A stretch of 5,799 bases of DNA. Source: an uncultured Candidatus Melainabacteria bacterium (GTDB taxonomy: Bacteria > Cyanobacteriota > Vampirovibrionia > Gastranaerophilales > Gastranaerophilaceae). Under the pieces are notes generated by a model, which saw only the letters and a program-made list of their open reading frames with translations, did not search any database and was not told the DNA's origin. Both the position numbers and the translations under genes were made by a program. The stretch covers positions 1 through 5,799 of the forward strand of contig CALAFU010000069.1 of the NCBI GenBank assembly GCA_937891325.1, given 5' to 3'. Positions 5,232 through 5,799 of this stretch are shown one piece after another. How positions within the stretch are numbered: position 1 is the stretch's first letter; each line of letters begins with the position of its first letter.

Positions 5232-5799
5232 ATGAATAACGAAACATCTAAACTAATAAACAATTTAAAGAATGTTCCTGCTATGCCTAACGTGGTTATA
5301 CAGGCGCTAAATATCGTTAAAGACCCTAATTCTAGTATCAAGGATTTAGGCGATATCATTAGCTATGACCAATCTTTAAGTTTGAAAGTTTTGAATCTAG
5401 TTAATTCAGCATATTATGGATTTGCACAACAAATTACCTCAATAACAAGAGCATTAGCACTTTTAGGTATGAACCAAGCAAAAAACATTATTGTTGCTGT
5501 TGCAATGAAACCAATGTTCTCCTCTGAAGAAAACAAGGAACTTTGGAAACATTCAATTACAGCTGCGGTTGGTTGTGAATATATCGCACAATACTTAAAC
5601 ATTATGGACTCAGAAGAAGCCTTCGTTATTGGATTTTTACACGATATTGGCAAAATTATTCTTAATATGCAAGATAAAACAATTTGTAATAAGGTTAAAG
5701 AATTGGTTGCAAACGGTAGCGACATAATTGAAGCCGAAAGAATGAACTTCGGCACAGACCACGCAGAAGTAGGCGCAGAACTTGCTAAAAAATGGCAAG
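5232..5799 (+). CDS. HDOD-domain protein (3' end beyond window)
   Basis: Translation from the ATG at 5232 stays open to the window edge: 189 residues seen, C-terminus missing. The whole visible part is an HDOD domain (about 10-189): 'LPxxPxxxxxAL'-like start 'NVPAMPNVVIQAL' (14-26), 'LKVLNLVNSAYYG' (51-63), 'ITRALALLGM' (71-80), 'LWKHS' (104-108), 'FLHDIGK' (135-141) and 'HAEVGAELAKKW' (177-188). H107, H137-D138 and H177 keep HD-like residues, though many HDOD proteins are regulatory rather than hydrolytic. HDOD proteins act in signal transduction, often with c-di-GMP or response-regulator modules; any extra domain would lie past the window end. No signal peptide or membrane helix is visible, so it is cytoplasmic. 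The ATG follows the ftsX stop by 2 bases and no Shine-Dalgarno sequence is apparent, suggesting translation coupled to ftsX. Specific function unknown. Confidence 0.94.
   Translation, partial: MNNETSKLINNLKNVPAMPNVVIQALNIVKDPNSSIKDLGDIISYDQSLSLKVLNLVNSAYYGFAQQITSITRALALLGMNQAKNIIVAVAMKPMFSSEENKELWKHSITAAVGCEYIAQYLNIMDSEEAFVIGFLHDIGKIILNMQDKTICNKVKELVANGSDIIEAERMNFGTDHAEVGAELAKKWQ

Noticed and set aside
5414..5755. Minus-strand open frame of 113 codons
   Set aside because: It is antisense to the HDOD domain, whose conserved motifs run through the whole stretch on the plus strand.

Overview
The window is AT-rich bacterial DNA that uses the standard genetic code. It holds six protein genes: two on the minus strand (left part) and four on the plus strand (right part, the last cut by the window edge). 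The best guess for the source is a gut Melainabacteria / Candidatus Gastranaerophilales-type bacterium. That guess rests on the 'AFTLAE' prepilin start, the D-x-D-G...G-x-D-x-F motif in the same protein, the AT-rich codon use and the split transketolase. It is family-level inference from memory, and other AT-rich gut lineages are not excluded.

Left part. Positions 1-102 carry no gene but two short palindromes that look like dispersed intergenic repeats. Next come two separate minus-strand units. The first is a type IV pilin / type II secretion pseudopilin-like protein (103-786) with its own strong sigma70-type promoter (811-839). The second is a metallophosphoesterase of the 5'-nucleotidase/UshA type (894-2537), closed by a strong GC-rich hairpin terminator (849-884). 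The UshA-like protein has no signal peptide, and several residues used by classical 5'-nucleotidases appear changed.

Middle. The 158-bp divergent intergenic region 2538-2695 contains a promoter for each direction. It also holds a cluster of three ATGTWAA-type words overlapping the leftward promoter, which could be an operator.

Right part. A tightly packed plus-strand operon starts at an extended -10 promoter: the C-terminal half of a split transketolase (2696-3649), ftsE (3651-4325), ftsX (4318-5229) and an HDOD-domain protein (5232 to beyond the window end). Gaps are 1 bp, an 8-bp overlap and 2 bp, with no terminator between genes, so co-transcription and translational coupling are likely. 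FtsE and FtsX form the cell-division ABC complex that controls peptidoglycan hydrolases. The HDOD protein is a signalling or regulatory domain, and the transketolase subunit belongs to the pentose phosphate pathway. The N-terminal transketolase subunit, often encoded next to the C-terminal one, is not present here.

No CRISPR array, tRNA, rRNA, insertion sequence or phage gene was seen. I do not see a convincing undescribed system. The most noteworthy points are the atypical leaderless UshA-like protein, the unpartnered transketolase half placed ahead of ftsEX, and the operator-like word cluster.
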